From positions 22,829 to 86,828 of the IMG/VR virus record IMGVR_UViG_3300017963_000231: a stretch of 64,000 nt of DNA; one strand, 5' to 3'. This document shows, piece after piece, positions 7,687-15,334 of this stretch. Numbering within the stretch: position 1 is the first letter of the stretch; the number at the start of each line of letters is the position of its first letter. A program made the position numbers and the translations under genes. The stretch is from a virus. Below the pieces are notes generated by a model. That model was not told where the DNA came from. It saw nothing but the letters and a program-made list of their open reading frames with translations, and did not search any database.

Positions 7687-8160
7687 AGTTCATTGAGGAC
7701 AAGGTTCATTGATAATTAGGTAGGCTTTCAATCGAGGGCGGTCATAAAAATGACCCGTGATGGAAACACAAGGCTAAGGCAGGTCCGACAAACCTTTGAT
7801 CCATCGAGATGAGAGACGGCCATCTCTCGTAGGGACCGTTGGAGAGGGATACTCCAAGGCCGCTTTCGATTGAAGGTCTACCTATAAGGTATTCAGATAG
7901 ATGGTCTAAGAAGGCCCTTATCCGGTTTCCCGATAACAAGGGTAGAAATTTATTCCGGATTTGTAGGAGGATTCAAGTTCCTTCAGTCTATTTGAATTAA
8001 CCATGATGACTTGGCTTTCCTGGCTCGGGAAAGTGGTAAGGGCCATTCGATCAGACCTTAAATTTCACGGAGCACTAAGTCATTCGCATGGACGGGTGAT
8101 TTAGGTGGATAACTAGGTTTGTGGTTGATAGTGAGGACCGGGAGTGGGAATCCCCGGCAA
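7687..8160 (+). ncRNA. Candidate large structured RNA or long structured leader
   Basis: No credible ORF lies between the promoter P2 and the ATG at 8189. The sequence can form many nested helices. Arms 7717-7735 and 7866-7884 pair over 19 bp (two G-U), enclosing hairpins 7740-7745/7750-7755, 7811-7816/7823-7828 and 7839-7844/7852-7857. Further helices are 7920-7925/7955-7960, 7970-7978/7990-7998, and a closed domain 8001-8014/8075-8091 that holds 8015-8020/8028-8033 and 8037-8041/8056-8060. A last helix is 8138-8142/8153-8157. I see no tRNA, tmRNA, RNase P or group I intron core. There is no clear terminator before 8189, so it may be a free RNA or a 5' leader of the downstream operon. Confidence 0.65.
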
Positions 8161-8188
8161 GTCAAGTGGTGAATGGAGGGAATTTTTT

Positions 8189-8377
8189 ATGGAATTCAAT
8201 AAGCACAACAATGACTTAGTACGTAGGTTAAAGGTTCGCAAGGAGGAGTTCGAGGAGGAGAAGGAGATGCTCCTGAATCATCCTGGCGTTACTGAGGAAG
8301 GGCTAAAAATCACTTTGGCTTGGTTGGATCCTATGCTTGAGGATCTGGAGAATAAAATCAGGGGGTTAGAGGGATGA
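8189..8377 (+). CDS. Small coiled-coil protein
   Basis: The 62-residue protein is mostly charged helix (heptad-like Leu/Ile spacing with Lys-Glu runs). The ATG at 8189 follows GGAGGG at 8175-8180; the upstream GTG at 8144 lies in the last RNA hairpin and has no ribosome binding site. It is the first gene downstream of the structured region and ends in an ATGA overlap with the next gene. Function unknown. Confidence 0.65.
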   Translation: MEFNKHNNDLVRRLKVRKEEFEEEKEMLLNHPGVTEEGLKITLAWLDPMLEDLENKIRGLEG

Positions 8378-8898
8378 CGGGTGGCGGTGTAGTCAAGGAA
8401 AAGGTTTTCATTGAAAAGGTTTTCATTGTTCACATGATTGGAAATCCTACTGATTTTCATGGGAATAAGACTAATTTTCTCAATCTTGTGGAACGGGTTA
8501 AGAAGATTGATGAGGTTAGAGGGTCTAGTTTTGCAGATATCGTGGAGCATTGCATCAAAGTGAAGCAAAGTCTTATCGAATCACGGCATGGAGTGCCCAT
8601 TAATGGAGTTACGGTGGTAATGGCTCCAGGAATGGAGCATTTTGCCATTTCGATTTGTAGTGGGATGGATCAGTTTAGCAGGAAAGTAGGCCGTCTCTTG
8701 GCTTTGAATCGGTTGGCGAATAAATTTGGAGTTCTGACCATGCGACCTAAGAAACGGGTGTATTATGAAGGATATCTGATCCTGATGCCTCCGAATAACT
8801 TCTTGGCCGATGAGGCTACCAAAAGAATCAAAATTCCCGATATTCGGGAGGAGTTGGCGTGGCTGGGGGTGTGGGATGGAGAAGAATCAGGCCGTTGA
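8374..8898 (+). CDS. Unknown protein
   Basis: This 174-residue mixed alpha/beta protein has no motif I recognise. Near the start a 15-nt tandem duplication (about 8399-8428) gives KVFIEKVFIVH. It is translationally coupled to the preceding coiled-coil gene through ATGA (8374-8377) and overlaps the following cysteine-rich gene by 23 nt. Confidence 0.65.
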   Translation: MTGGGVVKEKVFIEKVFIVHMIGNPTDFHGNKTNFLNLVERVKKIDEVRGSSFADIVEHCIKVKQSLIESRHGVPINGVTVVMAPGMEHFAISICSGMDQFSRKVGRLLALNRLANKFGVLTMRPKKRVYYEGYLILMPPNNFLADEATKRIKIPDIREELAWLGVWDGEESGR

Positions 8899-9082
8899 GA
8901 AGCAGTGTTGTTTTATTTGTGAGAAACCGTCGAATTGTCATTGGAAATGCGATTGGTTTGACGGTTATTTTGATTGCAGTGGTAAGGTTCCTTGTGGGTC
9001 GTGTCGAAAGTTTAAGCGGTGTGAACCTTTAATTAAGGTTTGTGTTGTAAGTGACGATAATAAGTCAGTTTTACCAATTTGA
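8876..9082 (+). CDS. Cysteine-rich microprotein
   Basis: The 68-residue product has ten cysteines, including CCFIC, a C-H-W-K-C turn, and CGSCRKFKRC. The spacing suggests one or two zinc sites. I chose ATG 8876 because a G-rich sequence precedes it and the protein-like part begins there; an upstream in-frame start at 8810 would only add residues encoded inside the preceding gene. Unknown function. Confidence 0.6.
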   Translation: MEKNQAVEKQCCFICEKPSNCHWKCDWFDGYFDCSGKVPCGSCRKFKRCEPLIKVCVVSDDNKSVLPI

Positions 9083-9099
9083 AAAAGGAGGTCTAAGGA

Positions 9100-9876
9100 A
9101 TGAAAGAGGCTAAGGTAGGAATGATCGATCTCGGAAATACCGGGATGGATGTAGGGTCTGAGCTTTATGATATTTGGCGGGTGAAGATCAAACTTCGGAA
9201 TGTGGTTTACGGCGGGGTGCCCAAGGATCCGAAAATAATTCAGAAGTGGATTGATGAGAAGATCAAGAAGGCCATTAAGGCCGGGCATGACATCACGCCG
9301 GAAATCGCGGAGGAAGAGCGGAAAAGGATCATGGAGACTCTGAATCTGGATGAGGACTCTAAGTGGTGCGGGTTCAAGGATATCTATCAGGGCGAAGAGG
9401 TTGGGCCGTATCTGGACGGCTACAATTTCAAGGCGATGATCCGAGAAGGGGCTACTCAAACCGGAGCCATGCTCCTTCGGTTCTCAAATAACCGGGGACT
9501 TCGCCAGCATTATCAGCATGGGATGCATGTCAAGGCAGGGGACGGCAAAAGCGATATTATCAGGTTGGGTAAGGTGGATGGTCAAGAAGAGTTTGTGGGC
9601 CATGTCAAGACTCCTCAAGGCGAAAAATCCATCCTTTCTCGGCATGATTATGTGGGATCGAGGGAACTTGAATTCCAGGTTTGGAGCCTCGCGGTAGGTA
9701 TCCTGGATGATGAATTGTTGGCCACCATCTTGAAGGCTACTCAGGAGATTGGACTTGGGGCTTGCCGGTCCAGGGAGTTGAGCAAGTTCGATCTTGTGGA
9801 GATGGAGCGGATTCAGGTAGGGAAGATCGACCATTTTCTCAAGATGAAGGCCAAGAAAGGGAAAAAAGACGCATAA
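9100..9876 (+). CDS. Unknown protein, possible RAMP-like C-terminal motif
   Basis: The 258-residue protein has a strong AAGGAGG site and typical phage codon use. It contains an early beta-strand segment (WRVKIKLRNVVYGG), a helical insert rich in Lys and Glu, and YLDGYNFKAMIREGA around residues 107-121. Near the end LGACRSRELSKFDLVEME resembles the glycine-rich loop and following strand of RAMP-superfamily (Cas5/6/7-like) RNA-binding proteins, but the loop lacks the usual run of glycines. That resemblance is weak and not an assignment. It is the last gene before the repeat-rich non-coding region. Confidence 0.65.
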   Translation: MKEAKVGMIDLGNTGMDVGSELYDIWRVKIKLRNVVYGGVPKDPKIIQKWIDEKIKKAIKAGHDITPEIAEEERKRIMETLNLDEDSKWCGFKDIYQGEEVGPYLDGYNFKAMIREGATQTGAMLLRFSNNRGLRQHYQHGMHVKAGDGKSDIIRLGKVDGQEEFVGHVKTPQGEKSILSRHDYVGSRELEFQVWSLAVGILDDELLATILKATQEIGLGACRSRELSKFDLVEMERIQVGKIDHFLKMKAKKGKKDA

Positions 9877-10356
9877 TGTGCGGAGATTTTCCCACAAGGA
9901 GTATGGTTTTTTCAGGCGGATGATTTTAACGCTTTCGGGATCATTTTAGCGTGAGGGGATTCATTTCCGATTTTTGTGGATGATTGGGCTTCTTGTGGGA
10001 AGTGGAGGGTCAACTTAGAGTTGACGGGAGTTATCGGCCCCTCCCGGCTGAGAATGACTTTGAAACGGCGGGGTTTCAGGGTAATTTGATCTTTGACAAT
10101 TCAGTGGGACAAGTCAGGCTAGATCAGTACAAATCATGGGGACTTATCTACTCTGTGCAATACTACTCAGTTCAAATCGAGAGGACTTTTCCTTGCGCTA
10201 CCTATCGGAACGGCAAGACTGATCCAGTCATCTCAACTTATATCAAATCGGAGCGACTTTGCGTTACCAGTCCACTCAGGTCGTTATGACTCATCGGATC
10301 ATCTCAACTCGTGTCTAGAGGACCAATCAGCTAGAGGCAAATCGGAACGTATCCAT

Positions 10357-10391
10357 GGGACTAATCTAATCAAATCTGTTCTGAGAGACTA
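10357..10391 (+). repeat. 35-nt direct repeat, copy 1
   Basis: This copy differs from copy 2 (10456-10490) at one base (position 7 of the unit). It contains TCTAATCAAATC and ends GAGAGACTA. The two copies start 99 nt apart. Confidence 0.8.
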
Positions 10392-10455
10392 CACTATACA
10401 ACGCACTACGAAACGGTATGACCACTCATGACGGAGCAAGGCGAAGCTATGCCCA

Positions 10456-10490
10456 GGGACTTATCTAATCAAATCTGTTCTGAGAGACTA
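10456..10490 (+). repeat. 35-nt direct repeat, copy 2
   Basis: Second copy of the 35-nt repeat. Its first 12 bases, GGGACTTATCTA, also occur at 10139-10150 at the start of the first degenerate unit. Confidence 0.8.
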
Positions 10491-10577
10491 GGCACTTCAT
10501 TACCTATCATTGTGACATATCAATTCGATTCCAGGGGACATATCAAACCGCTACTGATCGATACGGAGGGACAAAAT

Positions 10578-11165
10578 ATGAAATTAATGGTTTGCAATAA
10601 ATGCGGAGATGTGATTTTTCCTCGCGGGGAAGCGGGGATATGGAAGTGGTGTATTTGCGGAAACATTGGAGGCATGTACGAGGACGGGTTGAAGTTTCTT
10701 GTGGCGATTGACGATCCGGATTATGCTCGGGTTGTGGGGATCGATAACAATGTTCTCGTAGGGAACTGTGACTTAGGGGAGATATGGAAGCAAAAGCCGG
10801 GTGATCCAGCTTCCGGACGTAACCTGAAGGAGATATCCATTACCGAGGCCAGACGGGTTTACGGGTACTCTGGAGAGGCTTCGGATACTCTTGTGATCGA
10901 CTTGGCTAAGGTGGTAGGGGTAGTTCCATCTGATTCGAGCCCGTGCTTTTCGGAAATGGTGTTCCATCTTGTCATGAAGGCTGATCGTATTAATAGGGAG
11001 AGGCTCAGAGCTATCTTCCCTATTTATGTTCAAATGGTGGATAGATTCCAGCTTAAAGACGGGGTTATCGCTCATCCTCAGCATCCGGAGATGGGGTTTT
11101 ATGAGCCTTGCGGGGATAAGGGCTATCAGTGGCGATATCCTTTAGATACGGAGATAAGCAAGTAA
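10578..11165 (+). CDS. Unknown protein with N-terminal zinc ribbon
   Basis: The 195-residue protein starts with CNKCG and a second pair CIC about 20 residues later, a zinc-ribbon pattern. The remainder is mixed alpha/beta with no motif I know. ATG 10578 is chosen because GGAGGG lies just upstream (10566-10571); the longer frame back to 10428 would run through the repeat unit and is not convincing. A clear terminator follows, so this gene ends a transcription unit. Confidence 0.7.
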   Translation: MKLMVCNKCGDVIFPRGEAGIWKWCICGNIGGMYEDGLKFLVAIDDPDYARVVGIDNNVLVGNCDLGEIWKQKPGDPASGRNLKEISITEARRVYGYSGEASDTLVIDLAKVVGVVPSDSSPCFSEMVFHLVMKADRINRERLRAIFPIYVQMVDRFQLKDGVIAHPQHPEMGFYEPCGDKGYQWRYPLDTEISK

Positions 11166-11169
11166 AAAC

Positions 11170-11197
11170 GGGGGCTTCGGCCCCCTAAATTTTTTTC
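11170..11197 (+). terminator. Rho-independent terminator
   Basis: A 6-bp G/C stem (GGGGGC 11170-11175, GCCCCC 11180-11185) closed by a UUCG tetraloop is followed by TAAA and a T run interrupted once by CA. It starts 4 nt after the stop of the preceding gene and immediately precedes promoter P3. Confidence 0.92.
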
Positions 11198-11235
11198 ATT
11201 TTTTTCTTGACAAACGGTTTTATAGGTGTTATACT
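11187..11235 (+). promoter_or_regulatory. Promoter P3 with T-rich upstream block
   Basis: TTGACA (11207-11212), 17-nt spacer and TATACT (11230-11235). Bases 11187-11224, including the two T runs upstream, are identical over 38 nt to 63494-63531, so the whole cassette is duplicated in the genome. It drives the MoxR gene cluster. Confidence 0.85.
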
Positions 11236-11302
11236 AGATTTTACAATCGAATAACGGGAAACAAGCAAGGCAAGACGTTAAGGAAATAAGGAGGGGAGCA
11301 AA

Positions 11303-11473
11303 ATGAAAAGCATCAAGGAATTAGAGATAGACATCATCGAGGCGGAAGAGGCCATCGAGATGGAAAATAACCCTGAAATGATCCAGTTTTGGGAAGAGGA
11401 AATCAAAGACACAAAGGCGTTGATCGATGAGATCCAGTGGGCTCTTCACATGGTTCCGGCGGTCACAAAGTAA
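11303..11473 (+). CDS. Small acidic helical protein
   Basis: A 56-residue protein, too short for many gene callers, starts at ATG 11303 after AGGAGGGG and ends at TAA 11473. It is highly acidic with a helical hairpin look (two runs of Glu/Ile/Lys about 25 residues each). It is the first gene of the P3 transcript, directly before the AAA+ ATPase. Function unknown; an accessory or inhibitor role is only a guess. Confidence 0.65.
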   Translation: MKSIKELEIDIIEAEEAIEMENNPEMIQFWEEEIKDTKALIDEIQWALHMVPAVTK

Positions 11474-11487
11474 GGAGGGAAAGTAGG

Positions 11488-12330
11488 ATGGCTGAAGCTA
11501 AGGCAAGTGAGAAAAGGTTGGTTCCGGCCCTAATCGATGGGTATGTGGACTTTCCTTGGATGAAAATCCTGGATGATGGTATCGAGCATAATGATCGAGT
11601 TTTGCTCGTTGGCCATTGCGGGGTTGGAAAGACCAGTTCCGTTGAGCAATTGGCGGCTCGCGGGAATTATGAGTGCCGTCGGGTCAATCTGAATGGGCAA
11701 ACTACCATTTCTGATATGGTGGGCCAGTGGATTGCCAAGGACGGTGAGACGGTGTGGGTTGATGGGATCGTTCCTCAAGCGATGAAGAACGGCCAGTGGC
11801 TCATTCTGGATGAGATCGATTTCGCGATGCCGGAGATTCTGGCAGTGCTCCATTCCGTGCTGGAAGATGATGGATTCCTTGTTCTGGCGGAAAAAGATGC
11901 TGAGGTTGTACGGGCTCATAAGGATTTCAGGGTAATTGCTACTGCCAATAGCATTGGGGCCGATGCCGTGGATCGGGGCCTTTATCAGGGAACTCAGGTG
12001 ATGAATGAGGCGTTTCTTGATCGATGGTCTTGTGTACTCAAGATTGGATGGCCCCCGCAAGAGATTGAGGCTTCCATCCTGGAAAAGCGGGTCAAGGGGC
12101 TCCCTACTTCCGTGGCGGTCCTGATTGTCCGGATTGCTACGGACCTTCGAGGGGCTTTGGAGAAAAATGAGATCATGACCACGTTTTCTCCTCGAAAGTG
12201 CCTCCAGTTGGCGGAAAAGGCCGTGAGGTATGGGGAGGTCATGCGGGCGGCTCAGGTAACAATTTTCAATAAGCAACCCGATGAGGAACGCAAGGTTTTT
12301 GAGGCAGTGTTTCAGCGGTGGTTGGGATAA
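11488..12330 (+). CDS. MoxR/CobS-type AAA+ ATPase
   Basis: The 280-residue ATPase has Walker A GHCGVGKT (42-49), a following segment with LNGQTTISDMVGQ typical of MoxR/CobS proteins, and Walker B LILDEID (105-111). A sensor-1 ATAN motif occurs about residue 151-154. MoxR ATPases act as chaperones on partners with VWA domains, and the VWA protein two genes downstream is the expected partner. ATG 11488 follows GGAGGG at 8-nt spacing; the longer frame from 11437 would overlap the small upstream gene. CobS-like genes of unknown target are known from other phages. Confidence 0.88.
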   Translation: MAEAKASEKRLVPALIDGYVDFPWMKILDDGIEHNDRVLLVGHCGVGKTSSVEQLAARGNYECRRVNLNGQTTISDMVGQWIAKDGETVWVDGIVPQAMKNGQWLILDEIDFAMPEILAVLHSVLEDDGFLVLAEKDAEVVRAHKDFRVIATANSIGADAVDRGLYQGTQVMNEAFLDRWSCVLKIGWPPQEIEASILEKRVKGLPTSVAVLIVRIATDLRGALEKNEIMTTFSPRKCLQLAEKAVRYGEVMRAAQVTIFNKQPDEERKVFEAVFQRWLG

Positions 12331-12342
12331 GGAGGGGTGATC

Positions 12343-12792
12343 ATGACTACCAAGGTAATAGAGGATAAAGGTGTGGCCGTTTTGAGGCAAGGTAAAGAGA
12401 CTTACAAGGTTCTGATCGATCCAAATAACAATGAGGTCAAAGCGGTCCACATTTCCGGTCCCGGCATGGAAAAGACCTTCAGTAAAGGTACTCGGAGTGA
12501 TCTTTATTCGGCTATCAAACTGGCGAAAGACGTGGTGGCTGAGAAGGTTAAGGACGGATGGGTAAGTAAGGAAACCAATTTTGGTTCCCTTGTGGAAGAT
12601 GTCTACAATATGGGCCTTGATAACGTATCAAAAGCCTCTAAAAAGAAAGGTAAAAAAGGGAAATACGTTATCGAGGAAGTGAAAGACAATGTTCCTCCTC
12701 CCCCTCCCTCGATCAAGGATCTTTTCAAGATGACTCCAGTGGATATCAGTAAGCTGGCGAAAAGTGAGCTTGAAAAAGTGGCTCGGAAGTAA
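12343..12792 (+). CDS. Unknown protein between MoxR and VWA genes
   Basis: The 149-residue protein has an N-terminal beta-rich part, a lysine cluster (KKKGKKGK about residues 104-111), a run of six prolines near 122-127 and a helical C-terminus. ATG 12343 is at 5-nt spacing from GGAGGGG; GTG 12337 would sit inside that site. Its position between an ATPase and its likely VWA partner suggests an adaptor or substrate of the same complex. I do not recognise a family. Confidence 0.65.
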   Translation: MTTKVIEDKGVAVLRQGKETYKVLIDPNNNEVKAVHISGPGMEKTFSKGTRSDLYSAIKLAKDVVAEKVKDGWVSKETNFGSLVEDVYNMGLDNVSKASKKKGKKGKYVIEEVKDNVPPPPPSIKDLFKMTPVDISKLAKSELEKVARK

Positions 12793-12801
12793 GAAAAATT
12801 C

Positions 12802-12830
12802 TTGACAAACTATTTTATAGGTGCTATACT
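12802..12830 (+). promoter_or_regulatory. Promoter P4
   Basis: TTGACA (12802-12807), 17-nt spacer ending TTTTATAGGTGC and TATACT (12825-12830). It gives the VWA gene its own transcript besides readthrough from P3. The short leader contains a CGTTAAG element found after two related promoters. Confidence 0.82.
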
Positions 12831-12863
12831 AGGTTTTATCGTTAAGTCAAGGAGGGAAACAAA

Positions 12864-14786
12864 ATGGAATCGGCCTTAGCAAAAGTAGCGAAAATCATGG
12901 CAAGGGAATACGGGTTGAATGTCCGGTTCACCGGGTCCGGGGCTTGCGTTAACCTTAAAACCAAGGAGATGCAACTTCCGGCCCTGGATGATCCGGTCAT
13001 TTTTGAGACCATTTCCGGGTATTTGGACCATGAGGTTGCTCATGTAAGGTTTACGGATATCGTTCCGTCAATTAAGGATTCTCTGACCATGGATCTTTTC
13101 CGGGTGTTGGAGGATGTGAGGGTTGATCGGGATATGGGCAATCTTTACACCGGCTCCCATAAGAATATCGGGCGGACTCGGAAGGCCGTGTATGAGGCTC
13201 TTTTCACGGAAGCCAATGACCTAAATGAGATGTTCTGGATGGATATTCTGGAAATGACTTCGGGCCGGATGGAGTTCGATGAAATGGGTCCGATGGCTCA
13301 GGAAGCCGTTCTCAAAGCCCTTGATCTTTTCATGGGTCTGGATGAGATAAAGACCACGGCTGATTGTGTAAGCCTTTGCGAGAAGATTGCCAAGCGGTGG
13401 AGGGATACCGATGCCAATCCTACTCCTCAGCCGTCTCCTGGAGGCTCTGAGGAGGAGCAAGAGGGGGATAGTGATGGTTCCTCTGATTCTGGCGGTCAGG
13501 GGGATTCTGAGGGCGACTCAAAGGAAGGATCTAAGGGGGGATCAAAGAAAAAAGGCAAGAAGGGCTCGAAAAAAGAGGGAGAGGAAGATAAGGACGGTGA
13601 GGGCAAGAAAAAAGGCAAGGGAAAAAAGAAGGGCGAGGGCAAGAAAAAAGATAAGAAGGGCGATAAAACGGGAGATGTAGACTCTCCTGATGCGAATAGC
13701 AACAAGCATGCTCCGAAGGATGGAGGAACGGAAGCGGCGGGTATCCGGCGGGAGGATGTGGATATCGCCATTATTCGGGATTACGATAAACTGGATTTGA
13801 TCGATCCTGAAAAAGCGTTGGATCACGGGATCAATAAGATCATAAACGCTCAGGTCAAGAAGTGTGCGAATGATGTTCATATCCCTTTTACCACGGAATA
13901 TGATGTGGTTAAAGACGATTCAAAATCCCGGAACACGATAAAAGAGAAAGCCATAAGGGAGGAAGTTAAAAGTACCGTTGGAGTGTTGATCAGGCGGCTT
14001 CAGATGGTTCTTTTGGCTCGGGATCGGGCAAGGGATCGGTTTGAGCTTGATCGGGGTAGGATCGATTCGAGGAGGCTTCATCAGCTTATCCATAAAACGT
14101 CTAATCGAGTGTTTAAGACTCGGGTAGAGGCCGAAACCGAGAGTACCGCCGTTTATCTCTTAGTTGATTGCTCGGGTTCGATGGGAGGAAAGAAAATTAT
14201 AGCGGCTCAGAAGGCGGCTTGCGCGTTTTCAGCTTGTCTCGATCAGCTTGGGATTGTGCATGAAGTAGGTAGTTTTCAGTGTGTCAAGTCTGAGGAGATA
14301 AGAAATGCGTTCGAACAATACATTGAGGCTAACGGCATGGATTGTTATGATTCTCCGTTTAATAGGTATTATGAAATCCTTTCTCATAGCATTGTAAAGC
14401 GATTTGATCAGCCTTTTGCGCAAGGGGCTTTCGCGAATTTAATGGCGGGGTGTAACAATTGTGACGGTGAATCCGTGAGGGTAGCGGCTCGTCTTTTGGC
14501 TCAGAGGCCGGAAAAACGTAAGATTCTTATGGTGTTTTCGGACGGGATGCCTAGTTGTTATTCGGACCATGATTTGCTCCATAAGGATCTTAAAAAGGCC
14601 GTGAAGGAAATCATGGATGCCGGGATTGAGACTATTGGGGTCGGGATCAGGACCAGTGCTCCAAAGATGTTTTATCCTGATTGGATTCTGATCGATGATA
14701 TAACGACTCTTCCTACGGAAGTGATCAGTCAGCTTGAGAAGTTACTCTTTAATGGGATGATCGGGAAAAAGCGGAGGGTAGCGTGA
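12864..14786 (+). CDS. CobT-like VWA protein with HExxH motif
   Basis: This 640-residue protein has three parts. The N-terminus carries DHEVAH (H56, E57, H60), a zinc-metallopeptidase-type HExxH. A long, Gly/Ser/Lys/Asp-rich low-complexity linker spans about residues 190-280. The C-terminal VWA domain has a complete MIDAS start DCSGS (435-439) and a later DGMP turn. The arrangement resembles cobaltochelatase CobT-like proteins seen in phages, paired with CobS/MoxR ATPases. Real cobalt chelation is doubtful because no CobN or cobalamin genes are present. A MoxR-driven remodelling or proteolytic system is more likely. Confidence 0.85.
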   Translation: MESALAKVAKIMAREYGLNVRFTGSGACVNLKTKEMQLPALDDPVIFETISGYLDHEVAHVRFTDIVPSIKDSLTMDLFRVLEDVRVDRDMGNLYTGSHKNIGRTRKAVYEALFTEANDLNEMFWMDILEMTSGRMEFDEMGPMAQEAVLKALDLFMGLDEIKTTADCVSLCEKIAKRWRDTDANPTPQPSPGGSEEEQEGDSDGSSDSGGQGDSEGDSKEGSKGGSKKKGKKGSKKEGEEDKDGEGKKKGKGKKKGEGKKKDKKGDKTGDVDSPDANSNKHAPKDGGTEAAGIRREDVDIAIIRDYDKLDLIDPEKALDHGINKIINAQVKKCANDVHIPFTTEYDVVKDDSKSRNTIKEKAIREEVKSTVGVLIRRLQMVLLARDRARDRFELDRGRIDSRRLHQLIHKTSNRVFKTRVEAETESTAVYLLVDCSGSMGGKKIIAAQKAACAFSACLDQLGIVHEVGSFQCVKSEEIRNAFEQYIEANGMDCYDSPFNRYYEILSHSIVKRFDQPFAQGAFANLMAGCNNCDGESVRVAARLLAQRPEKRKILMVFSDGMPSCYSDHDLLHKDLKKAVKEIMDAGIETIGVGIRTSAPKMFYPDWILIDDITTLPTEVISQLEKLLFNGMIGKKRRVA

Positions 14787-15334
14787 AAGGAATTGAAGGA
14801 CATCCTTGGAAGAGGTCTGCTCCTTCAAAGCCTAAAGATGTTGATGACAAAATTGATTTCGGGGCGATGAAGGGGCGAAGGGTGAGTGATCTTACGGGTA
14901 GGGAAGCATGGTATGCTCGGAATGTGATCCTATCTAATCCGGAGCTTGAGCCTGAATGGGGAGATGCCGTCCGTAGCCACATGGAAGTTATCGGGGTAGA
15001 TCTTAGATGGCGTGAGGATACTCCCGTTGATGTACCGTTTGAGATTATTGATAAGTATTCTCTTAATTTTCTCGGGAGGTTCATCCAATATTATCGAAAG
15101 ACGATTGATAATGGGGATCCTCAAGGATTTGTAACTTTTATTGGGCTGGAGATTTGGCGGGCTTTTGAAAATTATCAGTCTTTAAAAAATCCGTTATTTA
15201 GTACGTTTAGGGCTAGATGTGAAGGGTTGATTTGGACTCTTCGATATACCGGGGCTATCATTGTACCTTATGATGTGGAGGATGGGTTTGCGTTGGGTCC
15301 GAATATTGAGGATGAAGAAGCAATTCTATTTTAG
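14783..15334 (+). CDS. Unknown protein
   Basis: The 183-residue protein starts at GTG 14783, overlapping the VWA stop as GTGA. It is mixed alpha/beta with an aromatic, helical centre (LNFLGRFIQYYRK) and an acidic C-terminus. No recognised motif. The coupling suggests it works with the MoxR/VWA pair. Confidence 0.68.
   Translation: MKGIEGHPWKRSAPSKPKDVDDKIDFGAMKGRRVSDLTGREAWYARNVILSNPELEPEWGDAVRSHMEVIGVDLRWREDTPVDVPFEIIDKYSLNFLGRFIQYYRKTIDNGDPQGFVTFIGLEIWRAFENYQSLKNPLFSTFRARCEGLIWTLRYTGAIIVPYDVEDGFALGPNIEDEEAILF

Larger units (their letters stand above)
9877..10577. repeat. Non-coding region of about 700 nt with degenerate direct and inverted repeats
   Basis: No good ORF with a ribosome binding site fills this gap. 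A 35-nt direct repeat with one mismatch occurs at 10357-10391 and 10456-10490. Related, more degenerate units begin with GACTNATC at 10141, 10217, 10288, 10359 and 10458; the first steps are 76, 71 and 71 nt. The left part has a 10-bp inverted repeat (9889-9898/9992-10001), a perfect 7-bp hairpin (10009-10015/10019-10025) and a CGGGAG/CTCCCG stem (10025-10030/10041-10046). It could be a replication origin with iteron-like repeats, a second structured RNA, or a decayed repeat array. I cannot decide from sequence alone. Confidence 0.6.

Noticed and set aside
7742-7939. 65-codon ORF on the - strand in the structured RNA region
   Set aside because: No ribosome binding site; it is a by-product of the self-complementary helices.
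10165-10185. GTTCAAATC resembling a tRNA T-loop
   Set aside because: The flanking bases do not form a T stem, and no acceptor or anticodon stem is found at the right distances; the motif CAAATC is part of the repeats.
9984-10289. 101-codon + strand ORF in the repeat region
   Set aside because: No ribosome binding site, composition not protein-like, and it runs through degenerate repeats.
10141-10490. CRISPR array
   Set aside because: Repeats are degenerate, unequal in spacing and only two copies are near-identical.
13387-13880. ORFs in other frames over the Gly/Lys-rich linker of the VWA gene
   Set aside because: Low-complexity purine-rich DNA gives open shadow frames on both strands.
12864-14786. 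True cobaltochelatase subunit CobT
   Set aside because: No CobN or cobalamin pathway genes occur; similarity is limited to the VWA/MoxR architecture.
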